A DNA stretch of 59,887 nt from a virus: positions 1 to 59,887 of IMG/VR virus record IMGVR_UViG_3300020020_000005; one strand, written 5' to 3'. This document shows positions 41,976-49,470 of the stretch, piece by piece; position 1 is the first letter of the stretch; each line of letters begins with the position of its first letter. A model generated the notes under the pieces. The model did not search any database. It saw nothing but the letters and a program-made list of their open reading frames with translations, and was not told where the DNA came from. The position numbers and the translations under genes are program-made.

Positions 41976-42423
41976 TTGGATTGATATACCTCCCTGAATT
42001 CTTGTCGTTCTCTCTTACCTCAACGCTAATGACCCAACACCGCCCCATCGACTTTGCGATGAGATGGTTGTTGACCCACTCGCAGACGAACTGCGCTGTG
42101 TCTTCCATGCCGACGCCGTAGGGCAGCGTGCGAATGGTAGCGGCACCCGCGACCTCGAGCTGGCGGAACTGCGGCATCAACGGGTCATCTTCACACAGAA
42201 GCAGTGTGTGATCGAAGAACTCATCGAGGAACGACTTCACCCATCCCAGCTGACCGAAGTCGACTACGAAGCCGCAGTCGTCACGATCGCTTGCCCCGAA
42301 GACGAAGTGGAAGCTGCGCGAGTACCCGTGCACGCGTGCGCAGACACCCTTGTGCCGGTGTTGCCGATGTGCGCAGGGATAGTTCCAATAGGCTTTCGTG
42401 CTTTGATAGGTTGATTCGCTCAT
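41950..42423 (-). CDS. queD: 6-carboxy-tetrahydropterin synthase
   Basis: Second enzyme of the preQ0 route. The 157-aa protein belongs to a QueD subfamily with HGYS instead of HGHS. Visible residues are CAHR, KGVCARVHGYS (Cys28 as likely catalytic), VVDFGQL and FDHTLLLCEDDP. Start fixed by ATGA overlap with QueC. Confidence 0.9.
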   Translation of the reverse strand: MSESTYQSTKAYWNYPCAHRQHRHKGVCARVHGYSRSFHFVFGASDRDDCGFVVDFGQLGWVKSFLDEFFDHTLLLCEDDPLMPQFRQLEVAGAATIRTLPYGVGMEDTAQFVCEWVNNHLIAKSMGRCWVISVEVRENDKNSGRYINPNGKAHASS

Positions 42424-43283
42424 GGTCTTTCCTTGGCGGTGCCAGGTGGGGGTTTGCGGTGCCAATTTGCCGGGTCGCGTTCGAAGTCTCCAATCTCACC
42501 GAGGGTGATGCCACTCGCCATTGCCGCAGGCCACCGCTCTTTAATCACCCGCCAACGTTCGACCAGTGGATCAGGTACCCCAGCCTGCCTGAAGCCTTCC
42601 GCGCGCAGCACACACGCATGGCACCGCCCGCATGGGGGCGTTTCGCCGGCATAGCAGGTATGGCTCATCCCCATGACCCGCTCCCAGCCTGGGAAGGTAC
42701 TGGCGAGCTTCACCGTCTCTGCCTTCGTTAGGCTGATGAGAGGGGTAAGCACGCGCAGCTGTGGATGGTCGGCCTTGATGTAGTCAGCACGGTTCATCCC
42801 GAGTGCCTCCTGCATGGCAAAGGTCGTGGCTGAGATGAACTGGTCTGTGCAGTCGGGATAGTTGGCGTTGTCCATTGCGCACACGCCGGTGACGAGGTCA
42901 TAGCAGTCGAGTGACAGCCCGTAGTTCGCTGCCAACACGAGGAACAGCATGTTGCGCAGTGGCACGAACGTGAGCTCGACCCGGCTTTGAATCGTGTCTT
43001 CCATTTGCCGGAAGTCTTTGTATGTCTCGAGTGGCTCGTGCGGGTTGATGAGCGGGCTGCGACCGCGCAGGGTGCCAGCCACGTTCATGATACGGTGCGA
43101 GTCAACACCGACCATTGAGGCGATGCAGCTTGCGGCATCAATCTCGACGCGATGCTTCTGCCCGTAGTCGAACGTGAGGGCGTGAACCTTCTCGTAGTGT
43201 TCCTTGGCCCATAGCAGGCAGGTTGTTGAGTCCTGCCCGCCCGATAGGATCACGAGGCATTTTGTGCGATTGAGTTCGTTCAC
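42420..43283 (-). CDS. queC: 7-cyano-7-deazaguanine (preQ0) synthase
   Basis: Turns carboxydeazaguanine into preQ0. The 287-aa protein has the PP-loop SGGQDST at 14-20 and the zinc cysteines in CYAGETPPCGRCHACVLRAEGF. Usual length is about 225-230 aa; here about 50 extra residues follow the zinc site (ending in NWHRKPPPGTAKERP). No amidotransferase domain is fused, so the product should remain preQ0. Overlaps the upstream gene by ATGA. Confidence 0.93.
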   Translation of the reverse strand: MNELNRTKCLVILSGGQDSTTCLLWAKEHYEKVHALTFDYGQKHRVEIDAASCIASMVGVDSHRIMNVAGTLRGRSPLINPHEPLETYKDFRQMEDTIQSRVELTFVPLRNMLFLVLAANYGLSLDCYDLVTGVCAMDNANYPDCTDQFISATTFAMQEALGMNRADYIKADHPQLRVLTPLISLTKAETVKLASTFPGWERVMGMSHTCYAGETPPCGRCHACVLRAEGFRQAGVPDPLVERWRVIKERWPAAMASGITLGEIGDFERDPANWHRKPPPGTAKERP

Positions 43284-43927
43284 GCTGCCGCCTCCGGTGT
43301 TGCCTTCTTGGCTTCCTTGGCGGCCGCTTTCTTTTCAGCTGCCGCTGCCGGCCTGGCGAAGCTCACGCCGTTGTTGCGCGCCCAGACGCCTGCCTGTGTC
43401 ACGGCCGTGCCTTCACTGATGCCGGAGGCCACGAGTGCGTCGATGCACTCTTTGCGACTCATCAAGCCCTTGCGAATCTTGTCGAACTTTGAGTCCAGGT
43501 ACTTGTGAACCTTGGCCACCGGGCCTTCAGGCTTTCGGAATCCCTCGTCTTTGCTAGTTGTCATGATGGTCTCCTGTTGCGATGCCGAATCGTCAGCCTC
43601 GCCTTCAGTGGCTGGCTGGCTGCCACGGATGATCGCAGTGAGTACCCGTAGCGCCGAGGGCGCAATCGGCATCATCTTGCGCGCCTCTGTTTTCATGTAG
43701 CTTGTGGCGAACTCAACTGGCGTGTACTCGAGGTCAACGCCGGCGACCTTCTTGAGTGGGGTATGGAAGAACTCGCGTTCGAACTTCTCGTTGTCGGCGA
43801 CGCAGACAGCCAGCTGAGGGCCGTCGATTCCGACGTAATAGGTCTGCTTGGGACCGCGCTTGAAGACGCACACGATGTTGCGCTGGCGGTTGGACCGGAT
43901 GGTCATCTCGTTCATTTCTGTAGTCAT
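43280..43927 (-). CDS. Unknown two-part protein with internal start, 215 aa
   Basis: First gene of the modification operon. Residues 1-121 are a folded unknown domain (RGPKQTYYVGIDGPQLAV, YTPVEFATSYMKTEARKMM). Residues 122-215 form a helical domain (DKIRKGLMSRKECIDALVASGISEGTA) with an alanine/lysine tail. An internal in-frame ATG at 43564 has AACAGGAG six bases upstream, so the second part may also be made alone (94 aa). The gene at 50236 shows the same plan. Confidence 0.75.
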   Translation of the reverse strand: MTTEMNEMTIRSNRQRNIVCVFKRGPKQTYYVGIDGPQLAVCVADNEKFEREFFHTPLKKVAGVDLEYTPVEFATSYMKTEARKMMPIAPSALRVLTAIIRGSQPATEGEADDSASQQETIMTTSKDEGFRKPEGPVAKVHKYLDSKFDKIRKGLMSRKECIDALVASGISEGTAVTQAGVWARNNGVSFARPAAAAEKKAAAKEAKKATPEAAA

Positions 43928-43955
43928 GGTGACTGCCTTTCTGTGGTGAGCTTCA

Positions 43956-43983
43956 ATTATAGGGGCAAACTGCCCCCATCCAA
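43956..43983 (-). promoter_or_regulatory. Promoter of the modification/polymerase operon
   Basis: TTGGAT, a 16-base spacer and TATAAT on the minus strand, 29 bases upstream of ATG. A GGGGC/GCCCC hairpin (43962-43976) fills the spacer and may be the terminator of the preceding gene or an operator. This would drive about 14 genes down to 35022. Confidence 0.6.
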
Positions 43984-43991
43984 ATGAATTT

Positions 43992-44258
43992 TTATACCGC
44001 CACAATGCGGTGAGCGTATTCGCGACGAGCCAGGAGGTGAGGCACAGCGACCTGGCAACCCCTCCTGAAAGTTACTGCCTCGCCGCCGAATACGTGGCGG
44101 GTGACTTCGATGATATAGGCATCGTAGCCATGTTCACGGTTGCAGGTTTCAATGACCTTGCCTTCGTGGTAGCAGTCGTCACGACCTGCCATCGGTTGGA
44201 ACTCGTAAGCGCGGACGGTGTCGCCGGTGTTGAAGCGATTGACGTGGGAGAGAACCAT
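43992..44258 (-). CDS. Hypothetical protein, 88 aa
   Basis: Beta-rich basic protein (RFNTGDTVRAYEFQPMAGRDDCYHEGKVIE), resembling small SH3-like barrels. AGAAAGGCAAATC precedes ATG, and its own class B promoter lies 26 bases upstream. Function unknown. Confidence 0.7.
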   Translation of the reverse strand: MVLSHVNRFNTGDTVRAYEFQPMAGRDDCYHEGKVIETCNREHGYDAYIIEVTRHVFGGEAVTFRRGCQVAVPHLLARREYAHRIVAV

Positions 44259-44283
44259 GATTTGCCTTTCTGTGTTGATGAGT

Positions 44284-44300
44284 GATTATACACCGGAATG
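44284..44300 (-). promoter_or_regulatory. Class B promoter
   Basis: CATTCCGGTGTATAATC on the minus strand: perfect TATAAT, no -35, with the upstream ATTC-n-GGTG shared with other early genes. It overlaps the stop codon of the preceding 37-aa gene. Confidence 0.6.
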
Positions 44301-44399
44301 AACGACCGCCTCGGATTTCTTTGGGATGTGAAGGCAGACAGCGACCAGGGCGGTGACGGCCAGGGAGGCCAGGGCGATGTTGACGAGAATTTCTAGCAT
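44286..44399 (-). CDS. Small membrane peptide, 37 aa
   Basis: Translates as MLEILVNIALASLAVTALVAV..., a single membrane helix followed by a basic end (CLHIPKKSEAVVHSGV). ACAGAAAGCCAACC precedes ATG and a perfect TATAAT lies 26 bases upstream. Role unknown; small single-pass peptides are common among early phage genes that act at the membrane. Confidence 0.6.
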   Translation of the reverse strand: MLEILVNIALASLAVTALVAVCLHIPKKSEAVVHSGV

Positions 44400-44424
44400 G
44401 GTTGGCTTTCTGTTGAGGTGCCCC

Positions 44425-44433
44425 ATTATAGCA
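44425..44433 (-). promoter_or_regulatory. Extended -10 promoter
   Basis: TGCTATAAT on the minus strand, a full extended -10 element. This can explain the lack of a recognisable -35. It drives the 37-aa membrane peptide gene. Confidence 0.6.
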
Positions 44434-44461
44434 CAACCATTGCCGCCCTGTAGGTTATACC

Positions 44462-44845
44462 CTACGGTTTTGGTAGGCTATCCCCTACCGCACGCTCGGC
44501 AGCTTCAGCCTTGCGCATCTCGACGCAATACTCATCCCATGAATGCTTCGAGATCCAAATACAACGCTCCATAAGCGCTTGCATCATGGCACCAGTACAG
44601 TCACCATGCGCGGCCTCTGCCAGCACCTTCTCGAGCTCCCTGGCGTTGTCGTTGTCGGGTTCAATGAGGCCGTAGATGCCCGCGAACGTATGCGCCTTGA
44701 GGTCGCCGCCGCTCAGCTTCTTTTCCATCATCCAGTTCACGCCAGCGCTTAGCATGTCTTGGCAGACGGCTTCGTAGCCGCCACCGAACCCAGAAATCTC
44801 GCCCATGTCGGGCGTGTGCCTGTATTGGGTTGGAGTGTGCATCAT
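44462..44845 (-). CDS. Conserved phage protein, 127 aa
   Basis: The pattern ISGFGGGYEAVCQDMLSAGVNWMM, GIYGLIEPDNDNARELEKVLAEAAHGDCTGAMMQAL and W-I-SKHSWDEYC recurs in a conserved family of phage early proteins that I know, without a function. Start at 44845; a second ATG follows at once. Confidence 0.7.
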   Translation of the reverse strand: MMHTPTQYRHTPDMGEISGFGGGYEAVCQDMLSAGVNWMMEKKLSGGDLKAHTFAGIYGLIEPDNDNARELEKVLAEAAHGDCTGAMMQALMERCIWISKHSWDEYCVEMRKAEAAERAVGDSLPKP

Positions 44846-44852
44846 AGTCCTT

Positions 44853-45050
44853 TCAGGTTGTGACAGCAAAGCGTCTGTCTAGGGCGTCGAGAACTTCATG
44901 AGCTCTACGGGTAGCGTGGCGTGCCTTGGCAGCGTTTTCAGCCGACCCGTATGGGTTGACCCCTACACACAGCCGCAGCACTCGGCGCGCCTGGCGTAGC
45001 AGTTCTTCGTCGGTATGTTCTTTGATCGTTGCTTCGGGTTCTTCGCTCAT
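44853..45050 (-). CDS. Hypothetical protein, 65 aa
   Basis: Charged, helical, arginine-rich (EELLRQARRVLRLCVG). AGGAGAAGCA precedes ATG. Spacing to the next gene is eight bases. Confidence 0.6.
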   Translation of the reverse strand: MSEEPEATIKEHTDEELLRQARRVLRLCVGVNPYGSAENAAKARHATRRAHEVLDALDRRFAVTT

Positions 45051-45058
45051 TGCTTCTC

Positions 45059-45277
45059 CTAGTCAACACCGCGGTTGCGGCGCAAGTGGGCGTATACCTC
45101 GGTCACGAGGCTGTGGAATGAATCGTTCTCGACTGATTCACCTGGGAAGTAGATGAGTAGCGACGCCTCGACGTCTTCGTGCGTGGCATCGCGCGGTCCT
45201 ACCCTATCAGCCAGGTTGCGCAACAGCATGCGCTTGTCGAGCTTCGACCAGTGCTCCCAGGGCAGGATGAAGTTCAT
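45059..45277 (-). CDS. Hypothetical protein, 72 aa
   Basis: Helical (FILPWEHWSKLDKRMLLRNLADRVG). ATGA overlap with the gene upstream supports the start. Unknown function. Confidence 0.6.
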   Translation of the reverse strand: MNFILPWEHWSKLDKRMLLRNLADRVGPRDATHEDVEASLLIYFPGESVENDSFHSLVTEVYAHLRRNRGVD

Positions 45278-45489
45278 ACTGGGATGCCAGCGCCGGTCGG
45301 GTCGCCGCTGTTGTCGCGGTACAGTTTGAAGTCGACCTCGATCGTCTCGAGGTTGTTGCCGTACATGACCTGCCAGACGTCTTCGCCCTCTTGATGCTCG
45401 GCTTCGTCGGTGTACTCTCTGATGAGCGCCTCGTCGTCGGTGAACTTGTTGAGGAGGTGCTGGCGCACGAGGTCTTTGTTTAGATTCAC
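45274..45489 (-). CDS. Hypothetical protein, 71 aa (GTG start)
   Basis: GTG overlaps the upstream stop (GTGA), which fixes the start and excludes the longer open frame. Acidic protein (VNLNKDLVRQHLLNKFTDDE...). Unknown function. Confidence 0.65.
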   Translation of the reverse strand: MNLNKDLVRQHLLNKFTDDEALIREYTDEAEHQEGEDVWQVMYGNNLETIEVDFKLYRDNSGDPTGAGIPV

Positions 45490-45683
45490 GAGGTGATTCC
45501 CCTGTTGAGATGGTTGAGGAGTTCGGCCAGGTCGATCAGGCCTTCTTCTTGGATGAGAGCGACCGTAATGATCGGCTTCCCTTGTGGGTCGAGAATTTCT
45601 CTCACAGGGTAGCCGCCGAATAGGGTGATGCTCCGGCGTTCGGAGAGGGCGTACCTCCCGGTGCCTGGCGTGGGTTTTGTCAT
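45486..45683 (-). CDS. Hypothetical protein, 65 aa
   Basis: Short protein with TLFGGYPVREILDPQGKPIITVALIQEEGLIDLAELLNHL, which looks like a compact alpha-beta fold. No strong ribosome site. Coupled to the gene after it by a GTGA overlap. Confidence 0.6.
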   Translation of the reverse strand: MTKPTPGTGRYALSERRSITLFGGYPVREILDPQGKPIITVALIQEEGLIDLAELLNHLNRGITS

Positions 45684-45689
45684 CGTGGG

Positions 45690-45947
45690 TTAGTCGTTGT
45701 AGATTCGGAGGTAGGTGCATCCGCACTGCTGGCTGTACTCAACGGCGACGAGGTCGTTGTCGTTGCCTTCGAAGATGTACTTCGTGCGGAGGAACGGCTG
45801 GCCGTTGCCGAATTGCGGGTCGTTGATCTGGAAGCTGCTAGGCCACGTGCCAGGGGGAAAGCCCATGCTGGAGGCTTCGCCGGTGAACTTGAAGTACGGA
45901 CCTTCGGTCAGGGCGGAACGGGCGACGGTTGCGTCAATTTGAATCAT
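45690..45947 (-). CDS. Hypothetical protein, 85 aa
   Basis: Begins MIQIDATVARSALTEGPYFKFTGEASSMGFPPG; beta-rich. ACAGAAAGACAGAA precedes ATG and TATAAT lies 35 bases upstream, so it starts the transcript that covers the next few small genes. Confidence 0.65.
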   Translation of the reverse strand: MIQIDATVARSALTEGPYFKFTGEASSMGFPPGTWPSSFQINDPQFGNGQPFLRTKYIFEGNDNDLVAVEYSQQCGCTYLRIYND

Positions 45948-45967
45948 TTCTGTCTTTCTGTTTGAGT

Positions 45968-46012
45968 GGGGCCGAAGCCCCATTATACCCGATTACTGTG
46001 CGACGATGTCAA
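45968..46012 (-). promoter_or_regulatory. Promoter with abutting UUCG hairpin
   Basis: TTGACA (46007-46012), a 19-base spacer and TATAAT (45982-45987) on the minus strand. Directly after the -10 comes GGGGC-TTCG-GCCCC (45968-45981), probably the terminator of the DUF932 gene. The spacer is longer than ideal. Confidence 0.5.
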
Positions 46013-46799
46013 GTACGCGATTCGCGAAGGTCCAGATATTCGCATTGAAGTCGATGTCGCGGTTCACTGCGTTGATGCCGGCGACGGTGATGGTGCGACC
46101 GCCGCGGTCCTGTGCGGTGTAGCCGCCCTTCATGGCGTTCTCTTGTACGCGGTTGAAGACGCTCCAGAGGGTGTTGCTGTCGTCTTCGGCACGGCGAACC
46201 GACAGGAGGCCGTCGACGTGATCTTCACGCTTCTCGCCCCACTTCAGGAGGGTTGCGCCCGTGGCGAACTCGATGGCTTGTTGCTTGCTGAGTTCGATGG
46301 ACTTCATCTTCTCAATTTTGGGCAGTGCCAGGTTGGAATGCACTTCGCGAACGAGCTCGGTGCTGTCGATGATGTGGTCCATCATCTTCGGGTCGTTGTG
46401 CAGCACGCGGATGCGACCGTATTGTGCCGAATTGACCATCAGGCCGTTGAGGCACGCCAGCACCTTCAGGGCAGCCATCATCTCATAGGCCGAGGTGCGA
46501 TTGTGGCTGTTCGTCATGGCTAGCTCGGGCACGTAGTCGCCCACTTCGAGCTTGCCGGTCAGGTAGTCATTGTGAACGAGGCGAACGAGGTGCTTTGCGT
46601 AAGGTTTCTTCTCCGAGTTGAGGGTCTTGGATTGCGATGCCGAAACCACTTCCCAGCCCTCGCTGCGCATCGTGTCGATGACGTCAGCGGTGCGAACGAA
46701 TTGGTAGCGGTTGGATGCGCCAGGGCCGGCTTCTTCAGCGAAGACGCTGGGGGCGGTGCGGGCGATGTCGGAATTTGTGAGAGCGAGGAGCTTAGCCAT
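45993..46799 (-). CDS. DUF932 protein
   Basis: The 268-aa protein belongs to the DUF932 family of phage and plasmid proteins: WEVVSASQSK, HLVRLVHNDYLTGKLEVGDYVPELAMTNSHNRTSAYEM and a C-terminal MKGGYTAQDRGGRT. The biochemical role is unknown; some members are made in large amounts early in infection. AGAAAGGCAAATC precedes the ATG. Confidence 0.85.
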   Translation of the reverse strand: MAKLLALTNSDIARTAPSVFAEEAGPGASNRYQFVRTADVIDTMRSEGWEVVSASQSKTLNSEKKPYAKHLVRLVHNDYLTGKLEVGDYVPELAMTNSHNRTSAYEMMAALKVLACLNGLMVNSAQYGRIRVLHNDPKMMDHIIDSTELVREVHSNLALPKIEKMKSIELSKQQAIEFATGATLLKWGEKREDHVDGLLSVRRAEDDSNTLWSVFNRVQENAMKGGYTAQDRGGRTITVAGINAVNRDIDFNANIWTFANRVLDIVAQ

Positions 46800-46894
46800 G
46801 ATTTGCCTTTCTGGGGTTGTCGCAACAACGTGTTGCGATGGGTGTATTATGGGGCAGAAAATGAGCTCCTCGGTAGAGGAACCCATCTTTAATG

Positions 46895-47716
46895 TTACGA
46901 GTTGTGACCAACAGCCCGGCGCGCGTACTCAGCCAGGCGCTCGGCGTCGTCAGCCTGGCCACCAATGGCACGGCGGGTGACGTCAATCTTCTTGCCAGCC
47001 TCACGACCATCGTGGAACGCGCTGACGTCGAACTGTGCCTTGGACTCGCGCGACTCGTACTTGAACTCGCCGAACTTCTCCGTGATGGCGTGCTGCTTTA
47101 CGACCACGAGGGCGCGGCTGGCAACCTCCTGTTGCTGCTCACGGTGGCGTTCCTCGGTGATCTTCTTGATCGTGTTGAGGATGCCCGTGGCCATGCCGTT
47201 ACGGTAGGAGTTCATCACCACACGACCGCCAGCGATATAGCGCGGGTCTTTGCGGAACTGCTTGCACAGGCGGTTCACCGTCTTGACGAGGTAGTCGAAC
47301 GTCCACGACGCGACCTTAACGTCCGCGGTGTAGCCGTAGAAGCGGATACAGGCTTCTTGCCCCTTGTCGGTGATGGTGTACTGGCTACGCGCGCCGCAGT
47401 CGTGCATACCAGCCACCGCCACGGCGATCCACTGCGCCCAGCCTGGCACCCGCTCGCTGGGTGTGCCGTTGTCTTTGGCGGTTGCCACGACATCAGCTGT
47501 CGTCATGTTCTCGCCGTGACCCTTGCGCACGTCGTTGGCGATCTCCTGTGCGAAGTCGACGTTGAACTTGCGCATGAGCTTCTCAGCCTGGCCAGCAGCG
47601 GCCGCGGCCTCATGCTCGTTGGCACGGTTGTCGTTGGCGATTGCCAAGAGCTTCTGGATGCGGCGGATGACCGACTCACGCTCGGTGTTGAAGTTGGAAT
47701 TGGTAGACGTTGTCAT
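46895..47716 (-). CDS. DUF2786 protein
   Basis: 273 aa. The N-terminal RRIQKLLAIANDNRANEHEAAAAAGQAEKLMRKFNVD is the DUF2786 signature. The middle (WAQWIAVAVAG, FYGYTADVKVASWTFDYL) resembles the second domain often joined to it. Such proteins are common on plasmids and phages, with no proven function. The leader ACAGAAAGCACATC precedes ATG. Confidence 0.85.
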   Translation of the reverse strand: MTTSTNSNFNTERESVIRRIQKLLAIANDNRANEHEAAAAAGQAEKLMRKFNVDFAQEIANDVRKGHGENMTTADVVATAKDNGTPSERVPGWAQWIAVAVAGMHDCGARSQYTITDKGQEACIRFYGYTADVKVASWTFDYLVKTVNRLCKQFRKDPRYIAGGRVVMNSYRNGMATGILNTIKKITEERHREQQQEVASRALVVVKQHAITEKFGEFKYESRESKAQFDVSAFHDGREAGKKIDVTRRAIGGQADDAERLAEYARRAVGHNS

Positions 47717-47741
47717 GATGTGCTTTCTGTTTGGGAAGTTG

Positions 47742-47760
47742 GATTATACACTGAATCAGG
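47742..47760 (-). promoter_or_regulatory. Class B promoter
   Basis: CCTGATTCAGTGTATAATC on the minus strand: perfect TATAAT preceded by ATTC-A-GTG and no -35. It drives the DUF2786 gene. Confidence 0.6.
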
Positions 47761-47950
47761 TCTTGTTCGACACCGCCCATGTGAATGCGGCAACCCATCC
47801 GATGCCGGTCCAGCCGGTGAGCAGGTTGATCGAGGCAACAGCCGCGAGATTGTTGTGCCTACGTTTCGCCGCGATGATCGTGGGCAGCAAGTAGAGCGAA
47901 CCCATGATGATGAAGAAGAGGATGCCTGTGATGAGTGTTTCGACGGTCAT
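47756..47950 (-). CDS. imm: Superinfection immunity protein (T4 Imm-like)
   Basis: The 64-aa membrane protein has LITGILFFIIMGSLYLLPTIIAAKRRH and INLLTGWTGIGWVAAFTWA, the two hydrophobic segments and LPTIIAxxRxH signature of the T4 Imm family. These proteins block DNA entry of a second phage at the inner membrane. Start at 47950 is chosen because of the size of the family; ACAGAAAGCACATC lies before it. Confidence 0.88.
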   Translation of the reverse strand: MTVETLITGILFFIIMGSLYLLPTIIAAKRRHNNLAAVASINLLTGWTGIGWVAAFTWAVSNKT

Positions 47951-47975
47951 GATGTGCTTTCTGTTGGAGAGAGGA

Positions 47976-48212
47976 TTAAGCGGTGAAGAAATCGGCGCCG
48001 GTGAACTCAATGGCAACACCGGAGGCGTGGCAGTACGATTCCCAGCAAGCGGCGGTGATTGCCTGTGCGCGCAGTGCGTCGAAGCGGCTGGCCATGTAGG
48101 CCGAACGGAAGTTGCCCTCCAGCTTCTTGCCGCGGGCAGCGTGGATGGTGAGGGAGGAGCCAGCCTTGGCGAGCTTGGACACGAGGGCGAGGACGTTGGA
48201 GGAGGTGTTCAT
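47976..48212 (-). CDS. Hypothetical protein, 78 aa
   Basis: Helical, basic (VLALVSKLAKAGSSLTIHAARGKKLEGNFRSAYMASRFD). ACAGAAAGTTAGAA precedes ATG; class B-type promoter 50 bases upstream. Unknown. Confidence 0.65.
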   Translation of the reverse strand: MNTSSNVLALVSKLAKAGSSLTIHAARGKKLEGNFRSAYMASRFDALRAQAITAACWESYCHASGVAIEFTGADFFTA

Positions 48213-48261
48213 TTCTAACTTTCTGTTTGGTTTGTTCGACTGACGAACTTGTCGTCGATGA

Positions 48262-48280
48262 GTTAATGTACCCCAGAATG
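48262..48280 (-). promoter_or_regulatory. Promoter, GGGGTACATTAAC variant
   Basis: CATTCTGGGGTACATTAAC on the minus strand. TACATT replaces TATAAT, while the upstream ATTC-n-GGGG part matches the class B elements. The same form recurs at 49162 and 51140. Confidence 0.5.
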
Positions 48281-48306
48281 AGGCAGCTCCCGCCGCCTCG
48301 CCTGAT

Positions 48307-48522
48307 TCAATTGTTCGGAGATGTGTCTTTGACAGCCAGGTCGATGGCCAGCTTACGCTTTTCGTGCCTCAGGATAGCCTCAACTAGACCATGTTGTTTC
48401 AAGTCAGGCATGATCTGGGCGCGTGCGGCGGCGTACAGCGGCGTCAAGGCGGCGAGTGCCTCCTGGCGGCGGGCGTCTTTTGCCTTGTCGGCAATGTTCT
48501 GTTTGTATTCCTCGAAGCTCAT
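48307..48522 (-). CDS. Hypothetical protein, 71 aa
   Basis: Fully helical, basic (EEYKQNIADKAKDARRQEALAALTPLYAAARAQIMPDLKQHG). GAGAAACGAAA precedes ATG. Unknown. Confidence 0.6.
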   Translation of the reverse strand: MSFEEYKQNIADKAKDARRQEALAALTPLYAAARAQIMPDLKQHGLVEAILRHEKRKLAIDLAVKDTSPNN

Positions 48523-48535
48523 TTTCGTTTCTCAG

Positions 48536-48862
48536 TTAATGGTTGTTGACTTTGCACTCATTGGAAATGCCCTTACCGAGGTCCACAGCCTCAAATTTGA
48601 TTGTGCCCTCGAACTGTGGATTCGACCGGGCGAGGTGTTCGGCCATCGACACCGCACGCTTCATCGTGGTGAGCCGTACCGACCAGAGAACAGACAGCTT
48701 GCCCTCGATCATTTTGATGCCGTAGCGCCCATTCGGGTGTGACAGCATGCAGTTCGGGCCGTAGCTGAACCAGCTATATGATTCTTCATCCCAGGCTTCG
48801 TCGGCCACGGGCTTGCCGCAGTAGCAGCAGTTCGGACGCGGAGGTATGCTCTTGAAATACAC
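48536..48862 (-). CDS. Zinc-ribbon-like protein, 108 aa (GTG start)
   Basis: Begins with GTG after GAGGAAGACCA. PNCCYCGKPVADEA, followed later by NCMLSH, could hold a zinc ion. Probably a small early regulatory or metabolic protein; unknown. Confidence 0.65.
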   Translation of the reverse strand: MYFKSIPPRPNCCYCGKPVADEAWDEESYSWFSYGPNCMLSHPNGRYGIKMIEGKLSVLWSVRLTTMKRAVSMAEHLARSNPQFEGTIKFEAVDLGKGISNECKVNNH

Positions 48863-48873
48863 TGGTCTTCCTC

Positions 48874-48890
48874 GGGGGCGCGTAGCCCCC
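48874..48890 (-). terminator. Hairpin after the 72-aa gene
   Basis: GGGGGC and GCCCCC pair around a five-base loop, 11 bases after a stop codon. There is no U-run, and the ribosome site of the next gene follows directly, so it may instead protect the upstream mRNA end. Confidence 0.45.
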
Positions 48891-48901
48891 CTTCGTTTTG
48901 A

Positions 48902-49120
48902 TTAGTTCGCGACACAGAAGTGGAAATGCATGCCTGCCCGAATTGCGCGCTCGCCTAGGAACATCGGGAAGAAGCGGCCCTCGGCATTCGCCACGACGAC
49001 GAACTCAATCTTCTCGTCGCGAGTTTGACGATTGACGAACGCCTTCTCGACGGCCTTGATGGCGTTGTCGCGGGTTGCGTAGGTCTTGGCTGGTGTCATT
49101 TCGAGGAGGCTGATGGTCAT
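48902..49120 (-). CDS. Hypothetical protein, 72 aa
   Basis: MTISLLEMTPAKTYATRDNAIKAVEKAF... looks like a small alpha-beta protein; residues YATRDNAIKAVEK resemble the DNA-contact helix-like repeats in small phage proteins, but I assign no function. CAGAAAGCCAGAA precedes ATG at 49120. Confidence 0.65.
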   Translation of the reverse strand: MTISLLEMTPAKTYATRDNAIKAVEKAFVNRQTRDEKIEFVVVANAEGRFFPMFLGERAIRAGMHFHFCVAN

Positions 49121-49161
49121 TTCTGGCTTTCTGTTGTTCGCCACAACCGTTGCGGCGATGA

Positions 49162-49180
49162 GTTAATGTACCCTGAATTG
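49162..49180 (-). promoter_or_regulatory. Promoter, GGGTACATTAAC variant
   Basis: CAATTCAGGGTACATTAAC on the minus strand, nearly identical to the element at 48262. Located 42 bases before ATG. Confidence 0.5.
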
Positions 49181-49202
49181 CCCCTGGATTTGCGCCAGGG
49201 GC
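49180..49202 (-). terminator. Hairpin after the 84-aa gene
   Basis: GCCCCTGG and CCAGGGGC form an eight-pair stem with a seven-base loop, 14 bases after a stop codon. No U-run follows on the minus strand, so efficiency is uncertain. Confidence 0.55.
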
Positions 49203-49215
49203 AAAAGAATTTGCA

Positions 49216-49470
49216 CTAGTCGTCTGATTCCAACACGACCTCCAGCTCGCGGGAATGACGGTTAACCCATTTGACTATGTCGGCCAGCGAAGCGTCGGGG
49301 GGAAGCAGGCCCATGAGCTCGCAGCGTACTGATTCTGTTTCCAGATTTTCGTCATCGAGGATGACTTGGTTGATGACGGCAGTGAGTTCTTCCTCGTTGC
49401 CGATGGAAGTGAGCGGGTAATAGGGATGATCAGCCTTGTCGTTGAGGAGGGAAATGACGTGCAATTTCAT
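49216..49470 (-). CDS. Hypothetical protein, 84 aa
   Basis: Acidic (ending in ELEVVLESDD) with MKLHVISLLNDKADHPYYPLTSIGN at the start. AGAAAGGTAAGTAC precedes ATG and TATAAT (49500-49505) lies 30 bases upstream, marking an independent transcript. Confidence 0.65.
   Translation of the reverse strand: MKLHVISLLNDKADHPYYPLTSIGNEEELTAVINQVILDDENLETESVRCELMGLLPPDASLADIVKWVNRHSRELEVVLESDD

Noticed and set aside
46892-47986. Long + strand open frame of 364 codons
   Set aside because: It is antisense to the DUF2786 and Imm genes, has no ribosome site and reflects GC-rich codon periodicity.
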